Assembly (NCBI RefSeq): GCF_000091045.1
Contig: NC_006686.1
Location: 461,001 to 525,000, forward strand
DNA length: 64,000 nucleotides
Direction of reading: 5' to 3'
From: Cryptococcus deneoformans JEC21
Taxonomy: Eukaryota; Basidiomycota; Tremellomycetes; Tremellales; Cryptococcaceae
This document shows, piece by piece, positions 11,911-22,794 of this stretch. A program made the translations under genes and the position numbers. The notes below the pieces were generated by a model. That model was not told the origin of the DNA and searched no databases. It saw nothing but the letters and a program-made list of their open reading frames with translations. Position 1 is the first letter of the stretch, and each line of letters begins with the position of its first letter.

Positions 11911-12646
11911 TCCTCTGCAACAACTCGAATTAAATTAGTCCAGACAGTAAAGGCGTACGGCATATGCAATAACATTACACATGGTACGAATGGCTCAAAA
12001 TAATGCTAATTGTGTAACCCGATCAGTCACATTTCGGTACGAGTCAACACTAGCGGTCTTGAGGGCCTGAGCTAAGAAGTCATCGGCCACGTAAAAGCCG
12101 GCTACGAAGCTGTTGACATCACGGTATCCAGCTGTCTCAATGACAGCCTTGACAGATCTGTTGAGTTTGCGCCTCTTCCGATCTCCGCCATTGAGATGCA
12201 TCTTGAAGGCCATTTTGCCCTCTAGCTAGTCGAGGACAGGCAATGACCACTGAGGCCAGGACTGAGGCATTCTATCACCCGCTGACAGAGAAAGGGGGTT
12301 ATGTTTTTTGTTCGGTTAGATGGAGGGATGCCGTTCGTTGTGAAAATCGATTTCGCTTGAATCGCTATTGTAATTGGGAAGATAGCCGATTTGGGTGTAA
12401 AGGGCAGGCGATACTAATTTGTATACGTACATAAGGAGAATGTGAAAAAAATGCGGTATACATGACAAAACAAAAAAGAGAAGCAGTTAAAAAATGAGCG
12501 TTCATCAGCTAATAATTCCTTCGAAGTGAACATCGGAGACTAGCCAATGTCCGTCGAGGGGCTTGTGTCGAGCTTAACTCCTCCCGTCTTATGCGCAAAC
12601 AATTATTATTGTGAAACATCCCGGCATTGAGATACGGCAATCAAAA
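11911..12646. other. Intergenic region between NDC1 and the FAD oxidoreductase
   Basis: About 735 bases. It contains one minus-strand open frame (11995-12213, listed separately). The stretch 12430-12610 is A-rich and lies directly before the intronless oxidoreductase, so it is the probable promoter. Confidence 0.5.
11995..12213 (-). CDS. Possible small hypothetical protein
   Basis: A 72-codon open frame without introns, beginning MAFKMHLNGGDRKRRK. It has a basic N-terminal stretch (DRKRRKLNRS) followed by a mixed helical segment. No family recognised. Its 3' end lies 85 bases from the NDC1 stop on the opposite strand, so it could instead be antisense or 3' UTR sequence. Composition is plausible for protein, but there is no independent support. 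Confidence 0.25.
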   Translation of the reverse strand: MAFKMHLNGGDRKRRKLNRSVKAVIETAGYRDVNSFVAGFYVADDFLAQALKTASVDSYRNVTDRVTQLALF

Positions 12647-13828
12647 ATGGCCTACGTCCCTCTCCCCTCTAGACCTAATCAGCGGGTGGTCATTGTCGGC
12701 GCTGGTATCGTTGGCAGTTGCGTTGCTGCTATCCTTTCTGAGCGTTTGGGTTCCAACATCGTGCTGGTTGACCGCGACATTCGAGAGCTTCCAGGCTCTA
12801 CGGGCCACGCTCCTGGCTTGGTCGGACAGTACAATGAACTGCCCGTCCTCACCGAACTTGCCAAGCGATCAGTCAAGTACTATCAGAACATTGATGGAGG
12901 TTTCGACCAAAGTGGGGGATTAGAAGTAGGCCAAGGTTTGGAAAAGAGGTTTGAGGGAGCGCAAAAAGAAGGACTGGAAGCCAAGGTGCTCAACAAGGAA
13001 GAAATTCTGCAGATCGCGGGGGCATTCGTGCGGGACGATATCTCAGACGGTCATGCCGGCGTCTTTTTTCCCTCTGACGGCACAGCAAATACAATCACCA
13101 TTGCTTACCACCAACAGCACAAGGCAGCATCCAATGGCGCTACTTTGCTCAATGCCGATGTCAAGTCTGTCATTGAGTCATCCAATGGCAACGGTCGCAT
13201 CCTTCAAACCTCTCGAGGCCGAATTGATTGCCACACCGTCATTCTCTGCACTGGCATTTGGGCTTCTCAGCTCTTCTCCGGCTTCACTCAAACGGTAGTC
13301 CCCGTTGCTCACCCATATTCATATTCCCTTCCCAATAATCACCAATCTAAAACGCCTTTCGTTCGCTGGCCCTCAAAGCATGTGTACGCCAGAGACCATG
13401 GCAGGATGGATGGCTTGGGTTCTTATGCCCACGCTCCTATCCATGTACACAGCGATCAAATCGGGGAAACTGCCTATGGTCAATGGGAGCCTTCATTTGA
13501 TGATGTTCTCAAGGAAGGCTACTCTCTTCTCCCACAAGAGACTGCAGAAAGATTCAAGGGAGGTCAAAAATTTAACGGTCTCTTCTCTGTCACACCCGAC
13601 GGTCTGCCGTTGGTAGGAAAGCTTGAAGATGGTTTGTGGTGTGCTGTGGCGGTTTGGGTGTCCCACGCGGCCGGATGTGCTGGGCTTTTGGCGGACATGT
13701 TCCTGGGAACTGCAGACGAGAAGGATGCGGGATTAAGAAAAGCTTTGGATCCGAAGAGGTTCGAAGGAGAGGGCCTGGAAAGCAAGGCGTTGGCAAAGTA
13801 CAATGATATATACAACAAGATCAGTTAG
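12647..13828 (+). CDS. FAD-dependent oxidoreductase, DAO family (intronless)
   Basis: A single uninterrupted exon of 393 codons. The ATG at 12647 is the first in frame; the frame also extends to an upstream GTG at 12611, which is not expected to start translation in a nuclear gene. The N terminus has the dinucleotide-binding motif VVIVGAGIVGSCVA, then an acidic strand end (VLVDRD) for the FAD ribose. The C-terminal TPDGLPLVGKL and HAAGCAGLLADM segments match the DAO fold used by sarcosine, dimethylglycine and D-amino-acid oxidases. It probably oxidises a small secondary or tertiary amine, but the substrate is not readable. No peroxisomal C-terminal tripeptide is visible (ends YNKIS). Every other multi-hundred-codon gene nearby has introns. 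Confidence 0.88.
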   Translation: MAYVPLPSRPNQRVVIVGAGIVGSCVAAILSERLGSNIVLVDRDIRELPGSTGHAPGLVGQYNELPVLTELAKRSVKYYQNIDGGFDQSGGLEVGQGLEKRFEGAQKEGLEAKVLNKEEILQIAGAFVRDDISDGHAGVFFPSDGTANTITIAYHQQHKAASNGATLLNADVKSVIESSNGNGRILQTSRGRIDCHTVILCTGIWASQLFSGFTQTVVPVAHPYSYSLPNNHQSKTPFVRWPSKHVYARDHGRMDGLGSYAHAPIHVHSDQIGETAYGQWEPSFDDVLKEGYSLLPQETAERFKGGQKFNGLFSVTPDGLPLVGKLEDGLWCAVAVWVSHAAGCAGLLADMFLGTADEKDAGLRKALDPKRFEGEGLESKALAKYNDIYNKIS

Positions 13829-13982
13829 AGGTGGATTGAAGTAAAGGAACTTAAAACGCTGAATTCAAGCTGTTGAAGAAGCGACGACATAAATCACAAT
13901 AGATATTCTTCATCATCAAATGGACAACATATCTTTATACATGCTTCTGCTCTCCTTGGCACATTCCACTAACCGATCAAAA

Positions 13983-14485
13983 TTACTTGCAGGTTATAAC
14001 CTCATACTCGACAGTGTTGTTGCCCTGTCCCCATACTTTGGGTTTAAAATCGACGTAGACGAGCTAGTAGCATTGTAAGTTCACATCGTATCAGTATTGG
14101 AGACTTCGCTAATTACCTCGTTCTTTTCAGGGGTCCATTCGCCATTGGTGTCTCGGTAAAACACAATTTCGTTGCTTCCGGCATCTCTGACTTCGGCAGT
14201 GGTGTGAGAGATTTTGCCGTCGGTGGTCCACTTGATTTCATAACAGGTTGACTTGGTAACGGGGAAAGGTTTGGAGCATCGATGATTGCCCTCTTTGTCG
14301 ATGCACTTTTCTACGGCATAGTCTAGAATTTTACCAGATGACACGGTGCTTGCTAAGTCCACGGTCAGAATAATGATATTTCAAGGTATGGGATAGACGA
14401 GAGTGGGAAGAATATTAGACCCACTGTAAGCACCGGTGAGAGCGAGACCCGCAGCAATGACGTTTTGAACGTTGGGGATGTACAT
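13983..14485 (-). CDS. Small secreted four-cysteine protein
   Basis: Three exons on the minus strand: 14485-14425, 14352-14117, 14063-13983, giving 125 residues. The start MYIPNVQNVIAAGLALTGAY is a plausible signal peptide. The mature part has four cysteines (EKC, HRC, STCYEIKW, EVITCK), enough for two disulfides, and alternating polar strands (KWTTDGKISHTTAEVRD, NEIVFYRDTNGEW). This suggests a small beta-rich secreted protein. The last exon (LVYVDFKPKVWGQGN...) continues the strand pattern and supports the second join; without it the frame would stop 24 nt into the intron. No family recognised. Convergent with the oxidoreductase gene, 154 bases between stops. Confidence 0.72.
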
Positions 14486-16059
14486 GCTTCTGAACTTTGT
14501 GTGATTCTAGCTTGTGGATAATAGATATGTAGGTGAGGAATGTCGACGATAGTAATCGACCAGTCTGCGGGAGAATGCTCGCATCCTTACTTATTATATA
14601 CTGCAGCGAAACGCAAACTGCCATTTATTACTCCGACAGACCTGACAGATGTCATCTCTTGTTCCCTGCTGCCCTAATAATCGTCTGCTAATAGCGCTCG
14701 ATGATCGAAGTTGGTTCCCGCTGTCGGGGGAGCACAAGACCACAAGCTCGTTGGAAACTGGAAACTGAAAACGCATGACGCATGACGAGGATGTGACAGG
14801 TGACTGATGTCGACCCCTACGTCATTGTTTGCAGAGATTTCCTAGGTTACATAAAACCCTATGATGATTTCTACCGCACGTTATTTCCTATCTTTTTTGG
14901 TGTGGCCGGGGGGCGGCGGTCAGGCATCGCCCACCACTCATCACGACCACCCGACCACCATCATCATATTTATATATGGTCACTGCCGCTTACGTATGAT
15001 GGTAGTTGGTGGCCATATGTCATGTTCTGGTGGCGATCTCAAGCATCACTTTGTTGTTGGTGAGGTGGTGGTTACTAAAAATGATCTTCTTTCTGAGGAG
15101 AGGAGCTTGTAGGGTGGGGTAGATAGTACGATTAAATGAATAAATATAGAGTACTGCCTGTCTCCCTCCAAATAATGACGATAGAACAGCAGTACTCGTA
15201 CTAGTTTGACACAATTTCGATTACCAACACAACAATTCGAAACTATGTATTATTTGGGTGATACATGATAACAGTACGAATGTCAATAACATGCATCATA
15301 CCTATGGTCCACCCCCCCCCCCCCCCCCCTCTAATAATGGGCATCCGTCAATCATCACTATCATCGTCGTGATCACTTATATTATTACTAATATGGTGGG
15401 TAAACGTGCCGCCGCCGCTTCAAGTTTGTATCTCCTTCTTATATTTCTGTAATCTGATTTGCTTATTAGTAGAAGAACTGTTATCAAAATGTGACGAAAC
15501 AAGAAGCAGAGAACCAAAGCTACAAAATGATATTTTGTGGGCACCAACGACACGAAACAACGCATGGACCCTCCCAAAATCAGATTTTAGTACTCGAGTC
15601 CTTTGTTGTGGTGGATCTTATTACCTTGTGGTTTTGTTTTCATTTTTATTTATCTATTTACAACTGGATCCTCTCATGAACATGTCTTCTTGCTTAGCTC
15701 TTGAATCTTTCTCTACTTTCTACAGTACAATGTCTCTAGGGGACTTATGGTGGAAGTAGTTGATGATTTTTTTTGTCAGGACCGAGAGGAGAATTATTCC
15801 GCAATGTTTCGTTGCACGAACGTCCAGATTGCACAAGTAACTGGTTCCATGAACAGTGTGCTATCTGCCTGTTATTATCCTTACTAGAGCAAGATATAAA
15901 CAGAAGAAAAGATACAATACAAACATTATGACACAGTAAATAAGTAACAATACACTTACAGAAGACCCCGCTCAGGAAATGCCCCCTTACTTTCGCTCTC
16001 TGTTGTACACTAGTGCCTTACCCCAATTAATGGGATTCTGATCTATTCACTGGGTATCT
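14486..16059. other. Intergenic region with poly-C tract
   Basis: About 1.6 kb between the secreted-protein start and the 3' end of the RRM gene. It includes CAT/CAC-rich low-complexity sequence near 14940-14970 and a pure C18 run at 15312-15329. No supported gene. Confidence 0.6.
15312..15329. repeat. Homopolymer C18
   Basis: An uninterrupted run of eighteen C on the plus strand inside an intergenic region. Such tracts vary in length between isolates and are prone to assembly error. Confidence 0.95.
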
Positions 16060-19000
16060 TCATTGTTTTGACAAATGTTGTTCGCCCGAAAACCTGCCGA
16101 AAAACGTCTTCCTCCGCGACCCTCTTCCTCTTGCTTTGGACCTGACTCTGTCGCATTTCGGCCCTTGTACAACTGGAGATTCATTCGCGATCCAAGAATT
16201 ACCATCAGGCGGGATGTGTTTCGTGGCTGGTTGTTGATTTTGTAGTTGATACGTTAATGCATCAAAAGATGTGGAATACCAGCCTTGACTCCCTTGCGCT
16301 TGGGCCGATGATGTGAATGTTGACAATGAATTCTGACCATGAATGTCTAGATGGCACATACGTTCCTCAAGATTTTCGGGGTCAAACTGAACATTTGGGG
16401 GGGATAGGGGCTGGCGAAAGGGAAGGTTAAATGGCGGCTGTTTGAGATTACCGTGGGTATCAGGGAAATTGTTGGCTTGGGCCTGAATCAGTTGATTGCG
16501 ATAGTCCGGCATAGGATCATGGTTCAGAAGAGGCGGCTTCGCCAACCGAGGAGAGGAACAATATGAATTTTCTTTACAGTGAGAGGTTGTGGAGGCATTG
16601 GCCACATTAACCCTCTCGTCAACCACTCTACAACAGTCCTGGGGTTTCCGATTCGTCGGAAGTGAGTAGTCACTTTGAGATCTTCGCAACCTAAGTCTTG
16701 ATAGAGATGACAGTTCTTGAGCCTCTGAAAATGCTAATGAACCTCTTCTCAGAGGGGAGGGTAGTGATGAGTCGTGCCCGCCTGTTTGAACAGGTAAAAG
16801 AGACTTCCTCCAATCCTGCGTTACTGTGAATGTCTCATCGCTCCCCTTCTTTATCGTCTTTTCTGGCTTGGGAGGATAGGGTAAATTGTTTTGCACACAG
16901 TACGCCTTAAGCTCGTTGTCGTCATATATGGCTTTGACGGTGCCGTTTTCTTCTTTGTAAGCCACTGGTTTGAGTTTCATATTAGACGAGATGCCCTCAT
17001 CGCCAATAGGGGCTATGGTAGGTAATTCGGGATGACTTGAAACCCCTGGTGTGCGAGAAGAAGGCTCATCGAGGGCAGATACAGGGTATTGAACTGTGGC
17101 TGGAATAGCGTGGGATTGTCCAGCGAAAAACTGCTCATCAAGGGGTGGTTGAAAATGCACTTCCTCTGCTGGAGGGTAGGCCATCGAGGATGATTTACCA
17201 GTCAAGGATTGAGGGCTCTGGAATGCTTCGGATAGAGGATATAAGAACCGATCCGCAGTCATCATGCCGTTGGATAACTGCCCGACGTGAACGAATGAAT
17301 TGACAATCTAATCATTACCGGCTTAGTAACCCCCCTATTCGTTCGAAGATATACAAAAACTGACTGGCATAATATGGTCATAGGTGGGCGACAAATGGCC
17401 TTGCCCACCAAGCATCGATAAATGCTGAAACCCATGTCCTGTAGAAAAAGCAGGTGGAGATAATGAAAATCGAGGGGGGAAAGTGGCCGTAGGCATACCA
17501 ATACCCACATCGGGTTGCAGAAATCCTGGTTGCTGGGACGACATCGGCAAGTAGGCAGCAGAAGGCATATTAAGGCCAGATGAAAATTGAGGCTGTCGCA
17601 TCCTAGCCTCGATTGCTGATTGAGACTCTGTGACTCGCTTTATGGCAGGTTCACAGGCCAAATTTGACAACGTTGGGGGCCTGATGATACGTCCAGTGAG
17701 GTCAACATATACACGTCTGGTCTTGTTTCAGAGATAATTCAGCCAACTATATCCTGGTCAAATACTCGCCACTCACATGCACGTCCGAGTGGATAACTCT
17801 CCGCAATTCAACTTTGATTGCAGTGCCGAACGAGATTGACCCGTTCTGGGTGAAAGGATAAGTATCCGCACGTACATTCAGTCTGAAACACGTACTTCTC
17901 GAGCAATAGCTCTGGCCGCCGACTCTTGACCTTGATACATGATCCTCGCCGTCGCATTATTGACATGTGATGGGACAGCTTTCGGGTTAAACTCCATATT
18001 ACACTTCGATATGGGCTGTCAGCTTATCTGAGAAACGAACTCATACTGATCACTCACAATCTTGCCATACTTTTCGAACCTTTTGTACAAGGTAGCATAT
18101 GTTTCCATTCTTTTATTCAATCGACCAACAAAGATGGCGCTTTCGTCCAGAAATTTGGTTTCTCCTGTTGAGTTATCTTCAATTAATGGTCTACCTCGAT
18201 ACGTGTGTATGAGAGTTCGGCGGAGATGAGGATGCGTAGGGCTGGGATGCAGAAGAGCTGAAAGGACGTGATTGTTGGTTTGGGGGGTGGAAAGGCTTCT
18301 GACATCGTCGGTCTCAGTAGGTGAAGAGGAGTCTTCAAAAGAACCAGCGCAGTTGGGAGGAGACATCTCCAGAGCAGGTTCTGCATCATCAAATAACCCA
18401 TCGCCCTCATCCGCCCAGCGCACAAAGAAGCCAGGAATCTTTTGAAGTTCCTGCAAGAGAAGTTCAGCGACCCATTCTTGTAACGTACAAACGTTACCTA
18501 CGTGCATCATGTGCCTTCCATCACGACTACCGCTGACCGAGACCAACCATCCGCAACTGTTTTCGTTGGGAGGGCGGACGTTGCATATCTCAGCGAGATG
18601 ATCACAGAGTTGAGGGACAAACTATCAATTCATTAGAGTCTTTCCCACTGATATGGAGCTATACTCACATTTCTTTCAGAGATATTGGGTCCTCGAAGTG
18701 CAATCTCTCCAATTTGAGCGGGATCCTTACCACAGCGTTCCCTGACTTGGCGGACAAAGTCAAACCAAGGGGTATTGAGGTTTCGGACACAAACCGTAGA
18801 ATAATATTTCCCGGGCGTTTTGCCCCTCATGGGCACTTGATCAAGAATCACTTTCTCAGGAAGCAAAGCCTTGTGGAAAAGCGAGAGTCCGTCACTTTTG
18901 GCCATGCCCCGCATGTCATGCGTAATGCCGAACAAATCATGATCGTCATTGGGCATGTTTTTTGCTTCCATCTCTCGTTCGCATAGGAGTTGATACTCGT

Positions 19001-20546
19001 GGTGACGCTCACAAGCTTCTTCTTCGGATCGCGATCCAGTAATGCGAATAAACACTGTACGTTCCAAATCAGAAGCTGACGATGGTCGGATGGCAATGCT
19101 CATATCTCGCGGGGCTTCTGGATCAAGTGCGTTGGCGCAAATGTTGCTGTAAGGGTCGGTCAGTACCTTCTGGATACTCATGGGGTCCTTTGTGATGCGA
19201 TTTAGCTGATCACTAACGATAGACAGCGCACGCAACCTACTATGAAGACGACAAAACCCTTGCAGCAACGATCACCATTCTGATCATAATGGTAGCTACC
19301 GAGCTGTAAGTAAAAAGCATTCAACTGAAAAACACTAACACGGAGTGAATTTTGCCGTATTTAGAGAAATGGCTTTCTAGGATAGGTTTGGCATGGATAA
19401 CGTTGATCGCAGAAGGAAATCTAAATGTTCGGTCATCAGCGAGAATGATCAGCGGTCAAAGAAGAAACAAGCTCACTCAACTAGTAGCCTTTGAGCTGCA
19501 TATTTCGGACTAAACATTGGGTGAGGATCACGTCTCCACCAGTCTTTTCTGCGGGATTCAGGAGACTTTATCTGGCTTAAACTACCTGTATCCGGGGCAT
19601 CAGGATTGTCACATAAAACTGACGTTGATCCAGTTGTGACGGAAACACTCGGTCGGCTGACAGAGGCGAAAGGAATTTCCGTTATAGGTGTCTCATGTTT
19701 CTTCCTTCCGGATATCTGTGCTGAAAATGTTTTATTCTTCTCGTCCTCCCAAGTCTGAGGGTCGGAAACACTTTTAATTGTTAAGATCGAGGATTTGGTA
19801 TAGGGCAGCTTTTGAGAGCTGACGCGAGGTTGAGAGGAGGAAACACGGTCAATGTTGCACGCAGACACCGGCGTGGTAGCAGAGGTGGGATCAATGTTCT
19901 CCTCATTCTTTGTTCTCGAACATGATCCCATGTACTTGTTGAGGGGGCTGAGGCGACCGTCCTTTTTCGAGTTTGGCATTCCGTTGATTGCTGAATGGCA
20001 CATAGCTATGGAAGTATTTTCATTTTGCGGCGTCATTACTAGACTCGGATGCAGTTGATGACGACTTGGAGGAATTGCACGTGCAGACTTTAAGGAAGGG
20101 AATTCCAAAGCGGACTTGCCGGCGCTATTGGGAGCTGGTTGACTGTCCTCCAGATGGTGGAGTATACCCCGGTTAGACATCTCATTGGGAGCTTCACATT
20201 CAGTAGTGGGCTCCGTGTGATTAGCAAGCACGCCACCTTTTATACCTGAATGGTGGGCATTATTCGTCTCCTGATTGCAAGATCAATGTGTGTACCACAT
20301 TGTCAAGCAAAGATCTTTTGTACTCACAGTCATGACCTGTACAATCTTCTGGTCCGACTTGGACACGATGTGAGGTACCTGCAAACAGATCAGCATTGGT
20401 ATGGTACAAAGGACTGTGGATGATCTACCAAGACGGACCTTTCTGGAGCGATTCTTTTGTTTGTAGTCCATCTCCCTGCCTGTACTCATAAGTTGTTGGA
20501 TAGCGCTGTTTCGTTGCTGAACGTGGTCTGTTGGCTGTCGAGACAA
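16060..20546 (-). CDS. Large RRM-domain RNA-binding protein
   Basis: Starts at ATG 20546 and ends at 16060. Exons assembled with confidence: 20546-20439, 20378-20328, 20270-19477, from 19420; then an exon from about 19304 with KGFVVF, the long exon ending about 18671, the exon ending about 18048, short exons near 17990-17890 and 17840-17780, then about 17725-17357, and 17276-16060. A first RRM-like unit (INVIHAKPILESHFSKYGKI, KGFVVF) and a second (AIFVGRLNKRMETYATLYKR, then NATARIMYQGQESAARAIARE) are separated by a charged linker of about 300 residues. The C terminus is proline/serine-rich and ends in a basic stretch (RVRSKARGRGSRRK). It should bind RNA; the specific orthologue is not recognised. 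The join near 19225 needs a very short intron (about 35 nt) and is uncertain. Segment 18451-18501 could be a stop-free 51-nt intron. Confidence 0.75.
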
Positions 20547-21058
20547 GTTGGTCTTGGGAATGACAATGGTTACGGTCGGTCTACGAAGGCTGATAGTATA
20601 CGGAAGGATTATGAAGCTAAGCAGGGATTATATATACAAAAGAGGGCGAGGGTGTAGTTGGATAACTTCCATCATTGTTGACGACTTGCACAGCTAAACT
20701 GAACGTATAAAGTCAGTAGTGGTTTAGTGCCGTAAAATCAAAAAACATCAAACATAAAATAACTGGCAAGACACCTCCTTTCCCACCGATAAAGAGCCGC
20801 TTTAGCGCCCGTGCATATGATCTAGTGCATGGGCGCAACTTTTTATCATCTTCTTGAGGTGCCCGTGTATCAATCACAGGGGCGATAAAAGCAACACTGT
20901 CAAGGAGGTCACTCACAGTATTTCAACTGCTTGTCTCCTTCGCCCTCTTTGTTTTATTTTCTCAATATTAACCGGCATGTTGTTAGCATTGTCTACCCAC
21001 TTTTTGAACGGAAACGTCAAATGCCGCCGGATGTAAAAGTTCAAAAGGTGAAGCCACC

Positions 21059-21088
21059 ATCTAACTACAGTTGATCTAACTACAGTTG
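21059..21088. repeat. 15-bp perfect tandem duplication
   Basis: The unit ATCTAACTACAGTTG occurs twice head to tail without mismatch. It includes a partly palindromic core (AACTACAGTT). No coding context is supported. Confidence 0.9.
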
Positions 21089-21332
21089 AGCGTTCAGGCA
21101 CTGTCGAACACCAGGCAAGAACTGCGATACTTGTGCAAAGTATGTGGCGATGGTGTCGAAAAAATGTTTGAGGCTGAATGCCCATCATCGCCAGTCACAT
21201 CATAGGAAACCCTTCTTGACTTGCAGAATTTCTCACCGTTAGAGACAAGAGCTGTAAAGGGCTGCGACAGACATCTGTTGGCGAACTGGTCATAATGGTG
21301 CGCATTGAGATACACATCATGTCTATGGCCTA

Positions 21333-21689
21333 TTACTCAAAGTATTCCAACTGCAGTATTAGTTTGGCCTTCATCAAGACCTGCTTCTCTGTCAAATGGA
21401 TGTCATGACTGATTTGTAAATGTCGTTGGTATGATTTTTGCTCGACAGCATTCTGAAGGCTTATATTATCGAACGTTTGACAGCACCACCGATTGTACTG
21501 ACCGACTGCGAATATAGGCAGTGCACAGCCTGCCATTCTGTTCTCATTCTCCCTGGTATATTGTCTTTGTTCATTTGTTAATGGGTTTATTCGTCGTATT
21601 GGCGGACGAATTTTCGCACCCGTAATAAGTATATTTGCACCACATCCTTGATCCTTTGCCTCGGCTGCGGCTTGTTCGGTAATTGACAT
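21333..21689 (-). CDS. Possible hypothetical protein
   Basis: A 118-codon open frame without introns from ATG 21689, beginning MSITEQAAAEAKDQGCGAN. It has a basic central part (KIRPPIRRINPLTNEQRQ) and a glutamine/lysine-rich C terminus. No family recognised and no splice signals that extend it convincingly. It is the longest frame in this 1.6-kb gap, so it is listed, but it could be chance. Confidence 0.3.
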   Translation of the reverse strand: MSITEQAAAEAKDQGCGANILITGAKIRPPIRRINPLTNEQRQYTRENENRMAGCALPIFAVGQYNRWCCQTFDNISLQNAVEQKSYQRHLQISHDIHLTEKQVLMKAKLILQLEYFE

Positions 21690-22115
21690 TTGATGCCTTC
21701 TTCTCCTGGGATGGTGGTAGTTAGTAATAGCTGGTAGTATTACTGCTGTTACCTATCAACTATCACGGATACTACTAGCTACTATTTGTACATATGAGGT
21801 AACAACTGCAGCTGCACGGCTTGTTGCTGCTACTGTTTATTTAACAACCCTTTTTTTTAACGTGCGTTGCGTCGTAGAAAACTATTATTAATGTTATTAT
21901 TATGCTCGCTCATCCACCCTATCATCATCCAGCAGCCAACAACCACCGTTAATTACGATATTTGATCCCGTTCGGCAGAATTCCTCGAAATCTCAAAACC
22001 TTTTCGTCTTCGTTCGTTAAATTGACCTGTTTGGCGCCTCAACTCTATCTCTACCACCACTGCATCCTATATAACTCTACCATATCGACTGTTACTCAAG
22101 AAAGGAACTTGAACA

Positions 22116-22525
22116 ATGCACCTTATGTATACTTTGGATGAGAGGGGAAACCGGTAAGTCTCCTGATCTTGGTCCCCGTAGTAACTGTATTGACTGCGAA
22201 CTGTAGAGTTTACACTCTCAAAGTAGGTATTGTTTATTGGAGGTGACACGGAAAAGGGAAGATTCTGACGACTCAACAGAAAGTGACTGCTGCTGGCAAG
22301 CCCACGAAGTCCGCCCATCCTGGTACGTTTGTTGGTGTTCCGTTGAAATGCGAACGCTGACATTTATGTAGCTCGATTTTCTCCCGATGACAAGTTTTCC
22401 AGACACCGAGTCACCATCAAGAAGCGGTAAGCTTTTTTCATTTCGCAAGGGTGAGAGTGATCATTAATGCAATGGTGCACAGATTTGGGATCCTCCCCAC
22501 CCAGCTTCCTTGCAAGCCCTTATAA
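22116..22525 (+). CDS. NOP10: H/ACA ribonucleoprotein subunit NOP10
   Basis: Five exons: 22116-22153, 22207-22222, 22280-22322, 22372-22426, 22483-22525, giving 64 residues, the normal length for Nop10. The protein starts MHLMYTLDERGNRVYTLK and contains TKSAHPARFSPDDKFSRHR followed by VTIKKRFGILPTQ, matching the family along its whole length. Nop10 binds the pseudouridine synthase Cbf5 in box H/ACA snoRNPs and so acts in rRNA pseudouridylation and telomerase RNP assembly. The gene is remarkable for four introns in 195 coding bases, with a second exon of 16 nt. No single exon encodes more than 18 residues, which is why simple frame searches miss it. Confidence 0.96.
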
Positions 22526-22794
22526 ATCACTCAAGGAGATATGGGAGCTGTTTAGACAGACGATGCATGTTGTATGATACGTGAATGACTTCAGTAACAT
22601 AATGGCGGGACTGAAGGTAGAGTGCGACTTGCTGGTTCTGAAATGCACATGATAGCGAACGGCGTTCAATGCAACGTGCCAGTAGCGCAAGTACACATTC
22701 AGCAGTCGAATTATAAACACACTAGTGCGACCTGATCTTATGGCCATTTACCGTCTTCGGCCCACAGTCCTTCTGTCCTCCTCCACTTCATCTA

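Larger units (their letters stand above)
20547..22115. other. Intergenic region with a 15-bp tandem repeat
   Basis: About 1.6 kb between two genes transcribed away from each other. It contains a possible 118-codon frame (21333-21689, minus) and a perfect 15-bp tandem duplication (21059-21088). The stretch from 21720 to 22110 is rich in ACT/ATT triplets and pyrimidines and is the likely NOP10 promoter. Confidence 0.5.

Noticed and set aside
12611..12646. Upstream GTG start for the FAD oxidoreductase
   Set aside because: Nuclear genes start at ATG; the ATG at 12647 directly precedes the FAD-binding domain in the expected position.
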